Assembly: GCA_002371495.1 (NCBI GenBank)
Contig: DFIX01000027.1
Span: forward strand, 46,416 to 59,811
Source of the DNA: Eggerthellaceae bacterium UBA3686
Lineage (GTDB): Bacteria > Actinomycetota > Coriobacteriia > Coriobacteriales > Eggerthellaceae
Reading direction: 5' to 3'
DNA length: 13,396 bases
The position numbers were made by a program, and so were the translations under genes. Below, in pieces: positions 1 through 6,645 of the stretch (its first letter is position 1; every line of letters begins with the position of its first letter). The notes beneath the pieces were generated by a model. That model searched no databases. It saw only the letters and a program-made list of their open reading frames with translations, and had not been told where the DNA came from.

Positions 1-22
1 GTCAGACCCCTTTTTCACATTT
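1..22. repeat. Half-copy of a palindromic intergenic repeat (left window edge)
   Basis: The first 22 bases are the exact reverse complement of the last 22 bases of the window (13375-13396) and match one arm of the complete palindrome at 11684-11718. The window begins three bases before the symmetry axis (GTC-A-GACCCC), so only one arm is present. The stop codon TAA of the adjacent minus-strand gene (21-23) shares its T residues with the outer arm. Read from that gene, the repeat is A-rich then GGGG, the start of a hairpin whose other half lies outside the window. Its position directly after a stop codon fits a terminator or a REP-type element. Confidence 0.85.
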
Positions 23-431
23 AGCCGCCGTCGGCGTACAGGCCAGAATACATCGTGCTGTCTTCGCTCGAGAAATCGCCGGTCGAAGCCTTCATGACGT
101 ATTCGTGCGAGCTCTTGAAATCGCCTGCCGAAGTCGACAGCCGCGTTCCGAAAATCGTGACCTCGCCTGCATCGGTCTGGCATTTGACGTCGACCGAATT
201 GCCCCACGCACTGCCGTGCGCCGCAAAATGCACTTGCCCCAAGCTCGGCAGGTCGCGTTCGCCGACGAAATCGAATTCTTTGTCGGCACAGGTGCCGAAG
301 AATTCCATCGGCTCAAGATCACCAACGGTCAGGCGAGCCCCGATATCGGTCTTGTCGGTCTTTAGAGCCAGCGTGCCGCGGCGATGGTACTTGGGCGTAT
401 CGACGGCTATATCGTATGTTCCTTCGATCAT
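21..431 (-). CDS. Hypothetical protein, 136 aa, probably beta-rich
   Basis: I do not recognise a named family. The start at 431 is preferred over the longer upstream start at 500 because AAAGGA lies 11 nt before this ATG and the protein opens naturally with MIEGTYDIAVDTPK. The sequence alternates short hydrophobic and polar stretches (GTLALKTD, ARLTVGD, GEVTIFGTRL), as expected for an all-beta fold. There is no signal peptide or membrane segment, so it is probably cytoplasmic. It has two Cys residues. The C-terminus is Ser/Asp/Gly-rich (DFSSEDSTMYSGLYADGG). The style resembles lineage-restricted Coriobacteriia proteins, but this is an impression only. It is divergent from the cyclo-ligase gene at 634; a GATAAT at 489-494 could be its -10, without a convincing -35. 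Its stop codon abuts the palindromic repeat. Confidence 0.75.
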   Translation of the reverse strand: MIEGTYDIAVDTPKYHRRGTLALKTDKTDIGARLTVGDLEPMEFFGTCADKEFDFVGERDLPSLGQVHFAAHGSAWGNSVDVKCQTDAGEVTIFGTRLSTSAGDFKSSHEYVMKASTGDFSSEDSTMYSGLYADGG

Positions 432-633
432 CTTCGCTTCGATCCTTTCGCTCGGCGCCATGCAGCGGGCGCCCAATCGGTCTGGACCATTATCGCCCAT
501 TCGGCATGACGACAGGAGCGGAGCCGTTGTCGCATTTTGTCGTCGGCGCCAAAATGGACCGATACGCTACGTCACCGGCATCACGCTGCGCTACTATGTA
601 CGCTAGACGACCCCGAAAACCACGGAGGAACCC

Positions 634-1227
634 ATGGCCACCCAGTCACCAAGTCCGAAAGACCTGCGTAGACGCGAACTGAAAACCGCCCGCGCCGCCC
701 TGCCCGCCGAAGAGCGCCAGTCCGCCGACCGCGGCATCGCTGCGCAAGTTGCGGTCCTTCCCGCTTACGGCGAAACCGACCTGCTGCTTCCCTACCTATC
801 GTTCGGCACCGAAGTCGATACCCGTCAAATCATCGAGCAAGCCTGGTCAGACGGCAAGCGCGTCGCACTTCCGCGATGCGTGCCCGGTACGCGCCAGATG
901 ACCTGGCATCTCGTAACCTCGTTTGACGGCCTGGAAAAAAGTCCCATCGGTGTCGAGGAGCCCGCCGACGACCCCGCAACGCAAGTCGATCCCGCATCCG
1001 CCAGCGCCGGTCTCGTGCTGGTGCCAGGGCTCGAATTCGACGAGCTAGGATATCGCCTGGGCTACGGCGGCGGATTCTATGATGTGTTCCTCTCGACGTT
1101 TGAAGGCACGGCAGCAGGACTGTGCCGCGACCAATTCCTGCAAACGACCCCGATCGCGCACGACGCGCACGACCTCCCCGTCGATTTCGTCATCACGCAG
1201 AGCCGGGTCATCGCGACGCACGAGTAA
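634..1227 (+). CDS. ygfA: 5-formyltetrahydrofolate cyclo-ligase
   Basis: Cytoplasmic one-carbon enzyme (EC 6.3.3.2) that uses ATP to convert 5-formyltetrahydrofolate to 5,10-methenyltetrahydrofolate. The 197 aa length is normal for the family. Visible signatures are the basic N-terminal helix (LRRRELKTAR, residues 11-20), the substrate-side FGTEVDT near residue 58, and the family hallmark VPGLEFDELGYRLGYGGGFYD at about 130-150, whose Gly-rich loop ends in Tyr-Asp and binds phosphate. The start is set by GGAGG six nt before the ATG. It is followed after 40 nt by the Nudix gene on the same strand, which has its own ribosome binding site, so the two are probably co-transcribed. I see no convincing upstream promoter; TACTAT at 592-597 is a possible -10. 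Confidence 0.95.
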   Translation: MATQSPSPKDLRRRELKTARAALPAEERQSADRGIAAQVAVLPAYGETDLLLPYLSFGTEVDTRQIIEQAWSDGKRVALPRCVPGTRQMTWHLVTSFDGLEKSPIGVEEPADDPATQVDPASASAGLVLVPGLEFDELGYRLGYGGGFYDVFLSTFEGTAAGLCRDQFLQTTPIAHDAHDLPVDFVITQSRVIATHE

Positions 1228-1267
1228 GCGCACGACCTGCAACAACCTACTCAGAACAGGAGACCGC

Positions 1268-1867
1268 ATGCCCCAAAATCCCAAACTCGTCAAAATCGAA
1301 CAGATAGCAACCGGCTGGGTAAACAAATACGTTCTCACTTACGAGATGCCCGACGGTAGGCCTCATTGCTACGAATGCGCCTCGCGCAAAGCTCTCGAAG
1401 AGTTTCGTGCCGGGCTCGAAGCGCGCGGTGAAGGCCGCACGGCGAACGCGCCGGATGCGGTGTGCATCGTGGCGCGCACGCCCCGCGACACGCTCGTGAT
1501 GATCCGCGAATTCCGTTACCCGCTGAACAGTTGGTGCATCGCGTTTCCCGCGGGCCTCGTCGACCCAGGCGAAGACATCGTCACCTGCGCTTGTCGCGAG
1601 CTCGAGGAAGAGACCGGCTATAGCGTCGCGAACCGCGAAAGCGTGCGGGCCTTGCCGCAGGCGGGCTTCTCGTCGACGGGCCTTACCGACGAAACCGTGC
1701 AAGTTGTGTTCGTCGAAGCCGAGCAAGCAGGAGACGCTCACACCGAGCCAAACGAGCTCATCGAGGTCTTCGAGCTGGCGGTGACCGACGTGGCCGAATT
1801 CCTGCGCACGAACACGACCCCTATCGGCACCCGTGCCCAGCTGATCTTGGAGTCCTTCGCCCGCTAA
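1268..1867 (+). CDS. Nudix hydrolase, ADP-ribose pyrophosphatase type
   Basis: A 199 aa Nudix enzyme, most likely hydrolysing ADP-ribose or a related nucleoside diphosphate derivative to AMP and a sugar phosphate. The Nudix box GX5EX7REUXEEXGU is complete at residues 96-118: Gly96, Glu102, then RELEEETGY from Arg110; these Glu residues bind the catalytic metal. The N-terminal part (residues 1-60) and the FRYPLNSW segment before the box match the dimeric ADP-ribose pyrophosphatase subfamily rather than MutT. The start at 1268 is chosen because AGGAGA lies four nt before the ATG; the same frame stays open upstream to 1079 only because it overlaps the cyclo-ligase gene. Substrate specificity cannot be settled from sequence alone. 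No clear terminator follows; an unrelated 9-bp inverted repeat lies 68 nt downstream. Confidence 0.92.
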   Translation: MPQNPKLVKIEQIATGWVNKYVLTYEMPDGRPHCYECASRKALEEFRAGLEARGEGRTANAPDAVCIVARTPRDTLVMIREFRYPLNSWCIAFPAGLVDPGEDIVTCACRELEEETGYSVANRESVRALPQAGFSSTGLTDETVQVVFVEAEQAGDAHTEPNELIEVFELAVTDVAEFLRTNTTPIGTRAQLILESFAR

Positions 1868-1935
1868 CCACCTGGTGCGAGCGGTTGCCACACAGCCCGA
1901 CGCGCCCGCCCTCGTAGAGCGCATCCTCGGTTTGT

Positions 1936-1961
1936 TCGATTTGGCGAATACACCAAATCGA
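1936..1961. repeat. 9-bp perfect inverted repeat in intergenic DNA
   Basis: TCGATTTGG at 1936-1944 and CCAAATCGA at 1953-1961 are perfect inverse complements around an 8-nt spacer. No T-tract follows on either strand, so it does not look like an intrinsic terminator. The symmetry would suit a dimeric DNA-binding protein. It lies 68 nt after the Nudix stop and about 70 nt before the promoter at 2032, so it could act on either; I cannot assign a regulator. Confidence 0.5.
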
Positions 1962-2028
1962 GTCGATAACGCCTGTTCATACATGAGTTTTCATGCAGGA
2001 TTTTTTTCGTGCCCGAGCCCGCGAACGG

Positions 2029-2037
2029 TGCTATAAT
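2029..2037 (+). promoter_or_regulatory. Extended -10 promoter
   Basis: TGCTATAAT is a perfect extended -10 (TGn followed by TATAAT at 2032-2037). No good -35 hexamer lies 16-18 nt upstream, which is tolerated by extended -10 promoters. The next element downstream on this strand is a strong intrinsic terminator ending near 2175, and the only overlapping gene-sized frames lack convincing start signals, so this promoter most likely drives an untranslated RNA. Confidence 0.6.
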
Positions 2038-2043
2038 GTCCGT

Positions 2044-2175
2044 CAGCGGTTTTGGGCCGCACATGCGAGCTTTTACATCGGCCTTGGATCTGGTTTCTGG
2101 GAGGGGACTGATCCTCGCGCCTTCTTGGAGAGGAAGCCGCCGCACACCTGCTGGGTATGCGGCGGCTTCTTATTT
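2044..2175 (+). ncRNA. Candidate small RNA of about 130 nt, family unknown
   Basis: Inferred from a perfect extended -10 promoter (2029-2037) and a strong intrinsic terminator (2134-2175) with no supported coding sequence between. The predicted start is about six to eight nt after the -10. Possible internal stems include GCGG/CCGC (2046-2049 with 2057-2060), GCGAG/CTCGC (2065-2069 with 2114-2118) and GGATC/GATCC (2086-2090 with 2110-2114), the last two mutually exclusive only at one base. It does not fold as the long bulged rod of 6S RNA, nor does it carry the SRP, tmRNA or RNase P signatures. It is convergent with recR, which ends at 2190. It may be a trans-acting regulator, an antisense regulator of recR read-through, or a stand-alone RNA of a new family. 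Confidence 0.45.
2134..2175 (+). terminator. Strong intrinsic terminator
   Basis: AAGCCGCCGCA (2134-2144) pairs perfectly with TGCGGCGGCTT (2158-2168), 11 bp and very GC-rich, with three further pairs (ACC/GGT) inside the loop. On the plus strand it is followed by CTTATTT, a usable U-rich tract. On the minus strand, downstream of recR, the hairpin also forms and is preceded by A residues but lacks a good T-run, so termination there would be weaker. Confidence 0.85.
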
Positions 2176-2189
2176 GTCCAGCTCCTACG

Positions 2190-2786
2190 CTACAGCGGAC
2201 GCCGTGCTTCTATAGCGCGCGACAGCGTCACCTCGTCGACGAAATCGAGCTCCCCTCCGACGGGCATGCCGCTCGCCAGGCGCGACACCGTCACGTCAAG
2301 CGGCTTCACCAAGCGCGCCACGTAGGCGGCGGTCGTCTCGCCTTCGACGTTCGGGTTGGTCGCGACAATGATCTCGCGCACGTCTTCGGAGGCCAATCGG
2401 CGGAGCAGCTCGGCAATGTGCAGGTCATCAGGGCCGACTCCCTCCATCGGCGACAGCTCGCCGCCAAGTACATGGTAGGTGCCGCCGAACGCTCCTGTTC
2501 GCTCGATAGCTGCGATATCGCGCGGCTCACTGACCACGCAGATGATGCCCCCGTCTCGGTCTGCCGATTGGCAAATTTCGCACAAATCGTCCTCGGCGTA
2601 GTTAAAACAACGAGAGCAGAAGTGAACGGTGCGCTTCACCTCGGTGATCGCATCGGCCAAACGAAGCACCGTGGCCGAATCGGTGTTCATCATCCAGTAT
2701 GCGATACGCTGGGCCGACTTCGCCCCTATGCCCGGAAGCCTCTCGAGCTCGTCGAGCAGTTTCTGCAGCGCCGGTGCCGATTGCAT
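2190..2786 (-). CDS. recR: Recombination mediator protein RecR
   Basis: RecR works with RecO (and RecF) to load RecA onto SSB-coated single-stranded DNA during gap repair. The 198 aa length is standard. Domains in order: helix-hairpin-helix (LPGIGAKSAQRIAYWMM, residues 17-33), a C4 zinc finger (Cys57, Cys60, Cys69, Cys72), and a Toprim domain beginning GGIICVVSEPRD at residue 79 and continuing through the conserved YHVLGGELSPMEGVGP segment. It starts 10 nt after the ybaB stop codon, with AAGG overlapping that stop region as the ribosome binding site, so it is translated as the last gene of dnaX-ybaB-recR. All key residues are present. Confidence 0.98.
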   Translation of the reverse strand: MQSAPALQKLLDELERLPGIGAKSAQRIAYWMMNTDSATVLRLADAITEVKRTVHFCSRCFNYAEDDLCEICQSADRDGGIICVVSEPRDIAAIERTGAFGGTYHVLGGELSPMEGVGPDDLHIAELLRRLASEDVREIIVATNPNVEGETTAAYVARLVKPLDVTVSRLASGMPVGGELDFVDEVTLSRAIEARRPL

Positions 2787-2796
2787 GTTCTTCGCC

Positions 2797-3105
2797 TTAG
2801 AACAAGCCAGGGATGCTCATGCCACCGGTCACAGACGACATGCGTTGTTCGCCTGCTTCCGAAACGCCTCGCAGAGCGCCGTTCACGGCCGCCAGCACCA
2901 GGTCCTGCAGCATCTCGATATCATCGGGGTCGACCGCCTCGGGATTAATTTCGAGGCTTTGGATGGTACCGTTCCCAAGGGCAATAGCCGAGACCATGCC
3001 GCCGCCAGCCGTAGCCGTGTAGGTTAGATCCTGGATTTCTTCCTGGGCACGGGCCAACTCGAGCTGCATCTTCTGCGCCTGCATCATTATCTCGTTCATA
3101 TCCAT
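2797..3105 (-). CDS. ybaB: YbaB/EbfC family nucleoid-associated protein
   Basis: A 102 aa DNA-binding protein of the YbaB/EbfC family, a dimer of tweezer-like shape that associates with the nucleoid. The N-terminal helix is Met/Gln-rich (MMQAQKMQ), followed by the core VSAIALGNGTIQSLEINPEAV with the canonical acidic DPDDIEMLQDLVLAAVNGAL helix at about 58-78, and the usual Met/Gly-rich tail ending MSIPGLF. The start at 3105 is chosen because AAAGGGG sits eight nt upstream; an in-frame Met two codons later is less well placed. It lies 55 nt after dnaX and 10 nt before recR, the standard operon order. Confidence 0.96.
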   Translation of the reverse strand: MDMNEIMMQAQKMQLELARAQEEIQDLTYTATAGGGMVSAIALGNGTIQSLEINPEAVDPDDIEMLQDLVLAAVNGALRGVSEAGEQRMSSVTGGMSIPGLF

Positions 3106-3160
3106 GGTAAGAACCCCTTTCAAACAGCGCCGTCCCCTATTTAGCAGAACAGCCCTTCCG

Positions 3161-5479
3161 TTACTCTTCGATCTCGCTGAACACCACGCCTCCGCCAAAA
3201 CCGGCCTGCAGCAGCGCCTCGACATTCGAGGGATCTTCGGCAAAGGCGCCATCGGGAGTGAGGTTCGGCTCGAGCGGTGATGCCGAAGTCGCCGCATCGG
3301 GCCCCTCGGAAGCAGGGACGCCGACGACGCCAGAAGGCGGCGCAGCTTCAGCCGGCTGCTGCGCACCCATCGGGGCCTCGCGCCGATATGTCGCCGGCTC
3401 ATCCGAAGGCGAAGCATCGAACTCCTCGTAGGGGACCGGTTCGTAGGGCGCGTCTTCGTAAGGAACCTCTTCATAAGGCGGCATATCATCGGCCCGCTCC
3501 GCATACGACTGCGATGTCTGGGAAATTGGGGGGACCTGGCCGCCTTGCGAGGACGCCCCCATGGTGCCCTGAGACTGTTGGGCCCGATTTGCCGCCTGCG
3601 CTGGCGGCTGGTCCGAAACTTGCTGCCAAGCTGGCTGTGATGCGGGTTGCGCAGCTACCTGGCGTTGGAATGCCTGCTGCGATTCGGACGCCTCAGACTG
3701 CGCGCTCCGCTGGGAAGCCTGCCCAGCACGCTCGAAGGCAAACGGAACGGCCGAGCCGAGGGCTTTCGCAAGCGCTTCCGAAAGCGTCTCCTGTACTTCG
3801 GGCTTCTGAACCGCGTTGAAGGCGAATGCGGCCTCTGCGGGAAACACCACCCTGACCAGGTTCGCAGCTTCATCGAAATGAGCTTTGGTATTCATGAACA
3901 GCACGCCGTACGCCTGTTTCTGCTTCTTTACGGCCGAAAGCGCCGCTTGCCAGATGCGCTGCATCGACGCGGGATTGGCCAACACTGCCAGCTGCCCCGC
4001 ATCGGCCGCCATCGGAGATGCCGTCGTCAAGGCCGACGCAGATTCGACCTGCGGACTTGCCGCGGACGTCGGCTGCGCCGATACCGGTTGCGTATAAGCA
4101 GCCGATTCGCGATGCGGAACCGCTTGCGAAGCAGCCGTCGCCGCGCTCGTCGCCTCCCCGCCCCGATATGGCGCCGCCTGCGCCGACTGGGCCGACTGGG
4201 CCGACTGCCGAGGTTCTTGGCTCGTAGCACGCTCGCGCCCGAACTCGGCCGGCACAGAAGCAATCGGCTGCGCAGCCGATACCTGAGCTGGCATTGCGCT
4301 AACCGCAGGCGCTCCCGGCATAACATGCGCCACCGCAGAGTAGCCGCCTTCGAGCGCCTCGATGCGCTCGGCAAGTGATTCGAGCGTCAAGTCCGAATCA
4401 GGCCGCACCATGCGCGTCAAGGCTATCTCGAACGCCAACCGCGGATTCGACGACGTCTTCAGCTCCGAGGACAGGTCGCCGAGCACGCCCATCAGGCGCG
4501 CCAACCTATCGGGACCGAACCATTGCAGTTCGGAGGTCAGCTCATGGCGCGTCGTCTCGCTTATGTCGAGCTCGGCTTCGTCGCCCACGAGCGCCAGCAC
4601 ATACAGGTTGCGCACATGCTCTGCCATATCACGAACGAATTGCGCCAGATCGGCACCGGTTTCAACATACTCCGCCGTCCAGCGAAAGCAGTTGGCAATG
4701 TCGCGCTTGCCGACGTACGAAACGATTTCGGCCATATCGTTGGAATCGATAGAACCCAGCAAGCGCTCAGCGCCCGAAAGCGTCACCTTGCCGTTCTCGA
4801 ACGCAATGATCTGTTCGAGCGAGGTCAGGGCATTGCGCAGCCCACCTTCGGCTCGGTGCGCTATGAGGTCGAGCGCTTCGCCTTCGAACTCGACTCCCTC
4901 GGCAATGCAGATGGCGCCAAGGCGCGAGACCATGGACTCAGGTGCGATACGGCGGAAATCGAACCGCTGGCAGCGCGAGTGAATCGTTTCGGGCACCTTT
5001 TGGGGGTCGGTGGTGCACAGCACGAAAATGACGTGCGACGGAGGTTCCTCCAACGTCTTCAGCAGAGCGTTGAACGCCGCCACCGAAAGCATGTGGACCT
5101 CGTCGATGATGTAGACCTTGTTGCGCCCGCGCGTCGGGGCAAACTGCACGCGACTGATAATCTCTTCGCGGACGTTCTCAACACCGGTTCGGCTCGCTGC
5201 GTCCAGCTCATAGACGTCCGGGTGCACGCCGTCGGCGATGAGCCGACAATCTTCGCAGGTGCCGTCGGGGTCAGGCGTGGGTCCCGCTTGGCAGAGCAGC
5301 GCCTTGGCCAGCAAACGCGCCGTCGTGGTCTTGCCCGTGCCACGAGGACCACAGAACAGGTACGCATGGCTGACCTTGTCTTGTGCGATGGCGTTCTTCA
5401 GCGTGCGCTCGATGGGCTCTTGGCCTACGACGTCCTCGAACACTTGCGGACGGTATTTCCTGTACAGTGCTTCAGCCAT
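3161..5479 (-). CDS. dnaX: DNA polymerase III subunit gamma/tau
   Basis: The clamp-loader ATPase that opens the beta sliding clamp and organises the replisome; 772 aa. Features: Walker A GPRGTGKT (44-51), zinc-ribbon region (Cys63, Cys75, Cys78), Walker B IDEVHMLS (125-132), sensor 1 near CTTDPQK (155-161) and the SRC motif (168-170). Domain III runs to about 370. A low-complexity Ala/Gln/Ser/Pro linker follows, then a tau-like folded segment (about 530-620, starting near RIWQAALSAVKKQKQAYGVL), a second Q/P/S-rich linker, and a conserved acidic tail. The usual second zinc-ribbon Cys is Asp72 here (PDPDGTCEDC). The start at MAEALYRKYRP is chosen by family alignment; the ribosome binding site (CAGG) is weak. 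No A-rich slippery heptamer for gamma frameshifting is evident. It heads dnaX-ybaB-recR. Confidence 0.97.
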   Translation of the reverse strand: MAEALYRKYRPQVFEDVVGQEPIERTLKNAIAQDKVSHAYLFCGPRGTGKTTTARLLAKALLCQAGPTPDPDGTCEDCRLIADGVHPDVYELDAASRTGVENVREEIISRVQFAPTRGRNKVYIIDEVHMLSVAAFNALLKTLEEPPSHVIFVLCTTDPQKVPETIHSRCQRFDFRRIAPESMVSRLGAICIAEGVEFEGEALDLIAHRAEGGLRNALTSLEQIIAFENGKVTLSGAERLLGSIDSNDMAEIVSYVGKRDIANCFRWTAEYVETGADLAQFVRDMAEHVRNLYVLALVGDEAELDISETTRHELTSELQWFGPDRLARLMGVLGDLSSELKTSSNPRLAFEIALTRMVRPDSDLTLESLAERIEALEGGYSAVAHVMPGAPAVSAMPAQVSAAQPIASVPAEFGRERATSQEPRQSAQSAQSAQAAPYRGGEATSAATAASQAVPHRESAAYTQPVSAQPTSAASPQVESASALTTASPMAADAGQLAVLANPASMQRIWQAALSAVKKQKQAYGVLFMNTKAHFDEAANLVRVVFPAEAAFAFNAVQKPEVQETLSEALAKALGSAVPFAFERAGQASQRSAQSEASESQQAFQRQVAAQPASQPAWQQVSDQPPAQAANRAQQSQGTMGASSQGGQVPPISQTSQSYAERADDMPPYEEVPYEDAPYEPVPYEEFDASPSDEPATYRREAPMGAQQPAEAAPPSGVVGVPASEGPDAATSASPLEPNLTPDGAFAEDPSNVEALLQAGFGGGVVFSEIEE
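3419..3478 (-). repeat. Tandem PYExx pentapeptide repeat in the DnaX linker
   Basis: Twenty codons encode four consecutive five-residue units of the form Pro-Tyr-Glu-x-x (PYEEV, PYEDA, PYEPV, PYEEF). The nucleotide copies are diverged by synonymous and other changes (CCTTATGAA, CCTTACGAA, CCCTACGAA, CCCTACGAG), so the repeat is maintained at the protein level rather than being a fresh duplication. It lies in the disordered C-terminal linker of DnaX. Confidence 0.8.
4182..4208 (-). repeat. Nine-base tandem repeat encoding Ser-Ala-Gln in the DnaX linker
   Basis: GCCGACTGG occurs at 4182-4190 and 4191-4199 and with one change (last base C) at 4200-4208. On the coding strand this gives three SAQ tripeptides. 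The copies are almost identical, so the array is probably a recent slippage product and may vary in number between strains. It lies in the first low-complexity linker of DnaX, where length changes should be tolerated. Confidence 0.8.
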
Positions 5480-5799
5480 ACGAACCTGCGCTTTCGAGTT
5501 AATCCGTATTGTGCGCCGGGTGAGGGGCGCATGCAATTTGGTTTCGAGATGAAATCATAACGCAAACGACCAACTGCCGAGCAGCTGCACGGCACCCTCG
5601 CACAGGAACACCCAATGCGCTTCAGCACGCTTGCGCAACCGCAAACGCAACCGCAAACGCGCAAGCCTCAACGGAAACGTACTTTAACCCAGGCAATTCC
5701 GCACGCCGCTCTGATATGCCGCTTCAGCTCGTGCCTTATGCGGCCCCGTATTGCATCGTTTGCTCGAAGCTATGGCGCGGGCACGTCGCCCTGGCCCCT
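5480..5799. other. 320-nt gene-free interval between dedA and dnaX
   Basis: No coding frame here has a convincing start. It holds the upstream region of dnaX. On the minus strand TATGAT lies about 75 nt before the dnaX start and could be a -10, without a good -35. At 5629-5666 there is a composite repeat (listed separately). I see no clear dedA terminator and no tRNA. Most of the interval has no feature I can name. Confidence 0.5.
5629..5666. repeat. Tandem 12-mer framed by an 8-bp inverted repeat, upstream of dnaX
   Basis: CAACCGCAAACG occurs twice in perfect tandem (5636-5647 and 5648-5659). The pair is framed by the perfect inverted repeat GCTTGCGC (5629-5636) and GCGCAAGC (5659-5666). 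It lies 150-187 nt before the dnaX start. It could be a protein-binding array or a leader hairpin, or only a slippage product; nothing else supports a function. Confidence 0.6.
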
Positions 5800-6453
5800 C
5801 TACTTCTTACGAGAGTTCAAAGCGCCCTTGACGGCACCGACGATGGCGGGCATCACGGAAATCAAGATGATTCCCAAAACGATGGTGCTGAAATGCTGCT
5901 GCACGAACGGCACGCCTCCGAAGAAATAGCCGACGAGCACAAACAGACTGACCCAGCTAATGCCGCCGATAGCGTTGAACAACGTAAACTTGGCAAAATT
6001 CATGTGCCCGGTGCCCGCAATGAACGGCGCGAACGTGCGGAAAAACGGCATGAAACGCGTGATGACGATGGTCAAGCCACCGTACTTCTCGAAGAAGTAG
6101 TCGAGCTTGGCCATACGCTCTGGCGTAAGGGCCTTGACCTTTCCCGAGTCGATGATGCGACTGCCGAAGAAACGCGCGATCCAGTAGTTCGATGTATTGC
6201 CCAGGATGGCCGCCGCATAGAACACGATGAGCGTGACGAAGAGGTTGAGGCCCCACCCCTCGGCCGAGAACACGCCGCATGCGAACAGCAATGAGTCACC
6301 CGGCAGAAACGGGAAGAACACCACGCCGGTTTCGATGAACACGACCAGGAACAACGGGCAGTACACGAGCACCGGGCCCAGCGTCGCAATCCACGCCGCA
6401 ATCTGAGTACGCGGATCTTTCAGGAATTCAATTAGAAACTGGATCGGATTCAT
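5800..6453 (-). CDS. DedA family (VTT domain) membrane protein
   Basis: A 217 aa integral membrane protein of the DedA/VTT superfamily, whose bacterial members include undecaprenyl-phosphate and phospholipid flippases/scramblases needed for envelope homeostasis. Characteristic elements are the re-entrant loop segment ETGVVFFPFLPGDSLLF (near residues 41-57), the amphipathic stretch with FFEKYGG, and the second re-entrant signature TRFMPFFRTFAPFIAGTG (near 132-149) with its conserved Arg residues and Pro-Phe. About five hydrophobic segments are visible, and the tail is basic (NSRKK). The start at 6453 has AGGTGA 11 nt upstream. It begins 60 nt after the SRP RNA, may be read through from it, and precedes dnaX by 320 nt. 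Substrate is not predictable from sequence. Confidence 0.93.
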   Translation of the reverse strand: MNPIQFLIEFLKDPRTQIAAWIATLGPVLVYCPLFLVVFIETGVVFFPFLPGDSLLFACGVFSAEGWGLNLFVTLIVFYAAAILGNTSNYWIARFFGSRIIDSGKVKALTPERMAKLDYFFEKYGGLTIVITRFMPFFRTFAPFIAGTGHMNFAKFTLFNAIGGISWVSLFVLVGYFFGGVPFVQQHFSTIVLGIILISVMPAIVGAVKGALNSRKK

Positions 6454-6513
6454 CGCGCCCCGTTCACCTCGGCTGCGCAGCGCCGACTATCGGACCTACG
6501 CAGGGCATGAAAA

Positions 6514-6620
6514 AGTGCTCCGAAAAGACTAGGACGCTCACCAGCGGTCCCTTATGGCTGCTTCCTCCCGGACCTGACCAGGTTCAGAACTTAGCGCCGT
6601 CCTAGCCCTTTCGAAGCACT
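6514..6620 (-). ncRNA. ffs: Signal recognition particle RNA, small bacterial type (4.5S)
   Basis: This is the RNA that pairs with Ffh to target nascent membrane and secreted proteins to the translocon. On the minus strand the diagnostic domain IV is intact: CAGGTCCGGGAGGAAGCAGC within a GGTCAGG...AAGGG stem. The 5' arm (AGTGCTTCGAAAGGGCTAGGACG) pairs along its length with the 3' arm (CGTCCTAGTCTTTTCGGAGCACT), giving a single rod of about 107 nt without the Alu-like domain of Bacillus. Five T residues directly after the 3' arm make the stem double as a terminator. Location near dnaX and recR is common in bacteria. End positions are set by the closing pairs and could be off by a few bases. Confidence 0.96.
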
Positions 6621-6639
6621 CGAGCAACTGCAAGTAGGC

Positions 6640-6645
6640 AGTATA
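6640..6645 (-). promoter_or_regulatory. Putative -10 of the ffs promoter
   Basis: TATACT on the minus strand lies 20 nt before the 5' end of the SRP RNA. The nearest -35-like hexamer, TTGGCC, is at a long spacing of about 19 nt. If this is the promoter, transcription begins near 6633 and the RNA needs about 13 nt of 5' trimming, which is usual for SRP RNA precursors. Confidence 0.4.

Noticed and set aside
1247..1984. A 245-codon minus-strand frame
   Set aside because: Antisense to the Nudix gene, whose Nudix box is complete on the plus strand.
2044..2175. 6S RNA as identity of the small RNA
   Set aside because: The cyclo-ligase gene nearby recalls the E. coli ssrS-ygfA pair, but the transcript does not form a single long bulged rod and is separated from that gene by the Nudix gene.
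2157..2948. A 263-codon plus-strand frame
   Set aside because: Antisense to recR and ybaB and passes through the terminator hairpin; no ribosome binding site or domain.
3161..5479. Programmed frameshift producing a short gamma form of DnaX
   Set aside because: The E. coli-like A-rich slippery heptamer is absent; the C-rich and A-rich run near 4997-5005 does not fit the X XXY YYZ pattern in frame and lies within the ATPase domain.
4523..5560. A 345-codon plus-strand frame
   Set aside because: Antisense to the well-conserved ATPase part of dnaX, with no recognisable motif.
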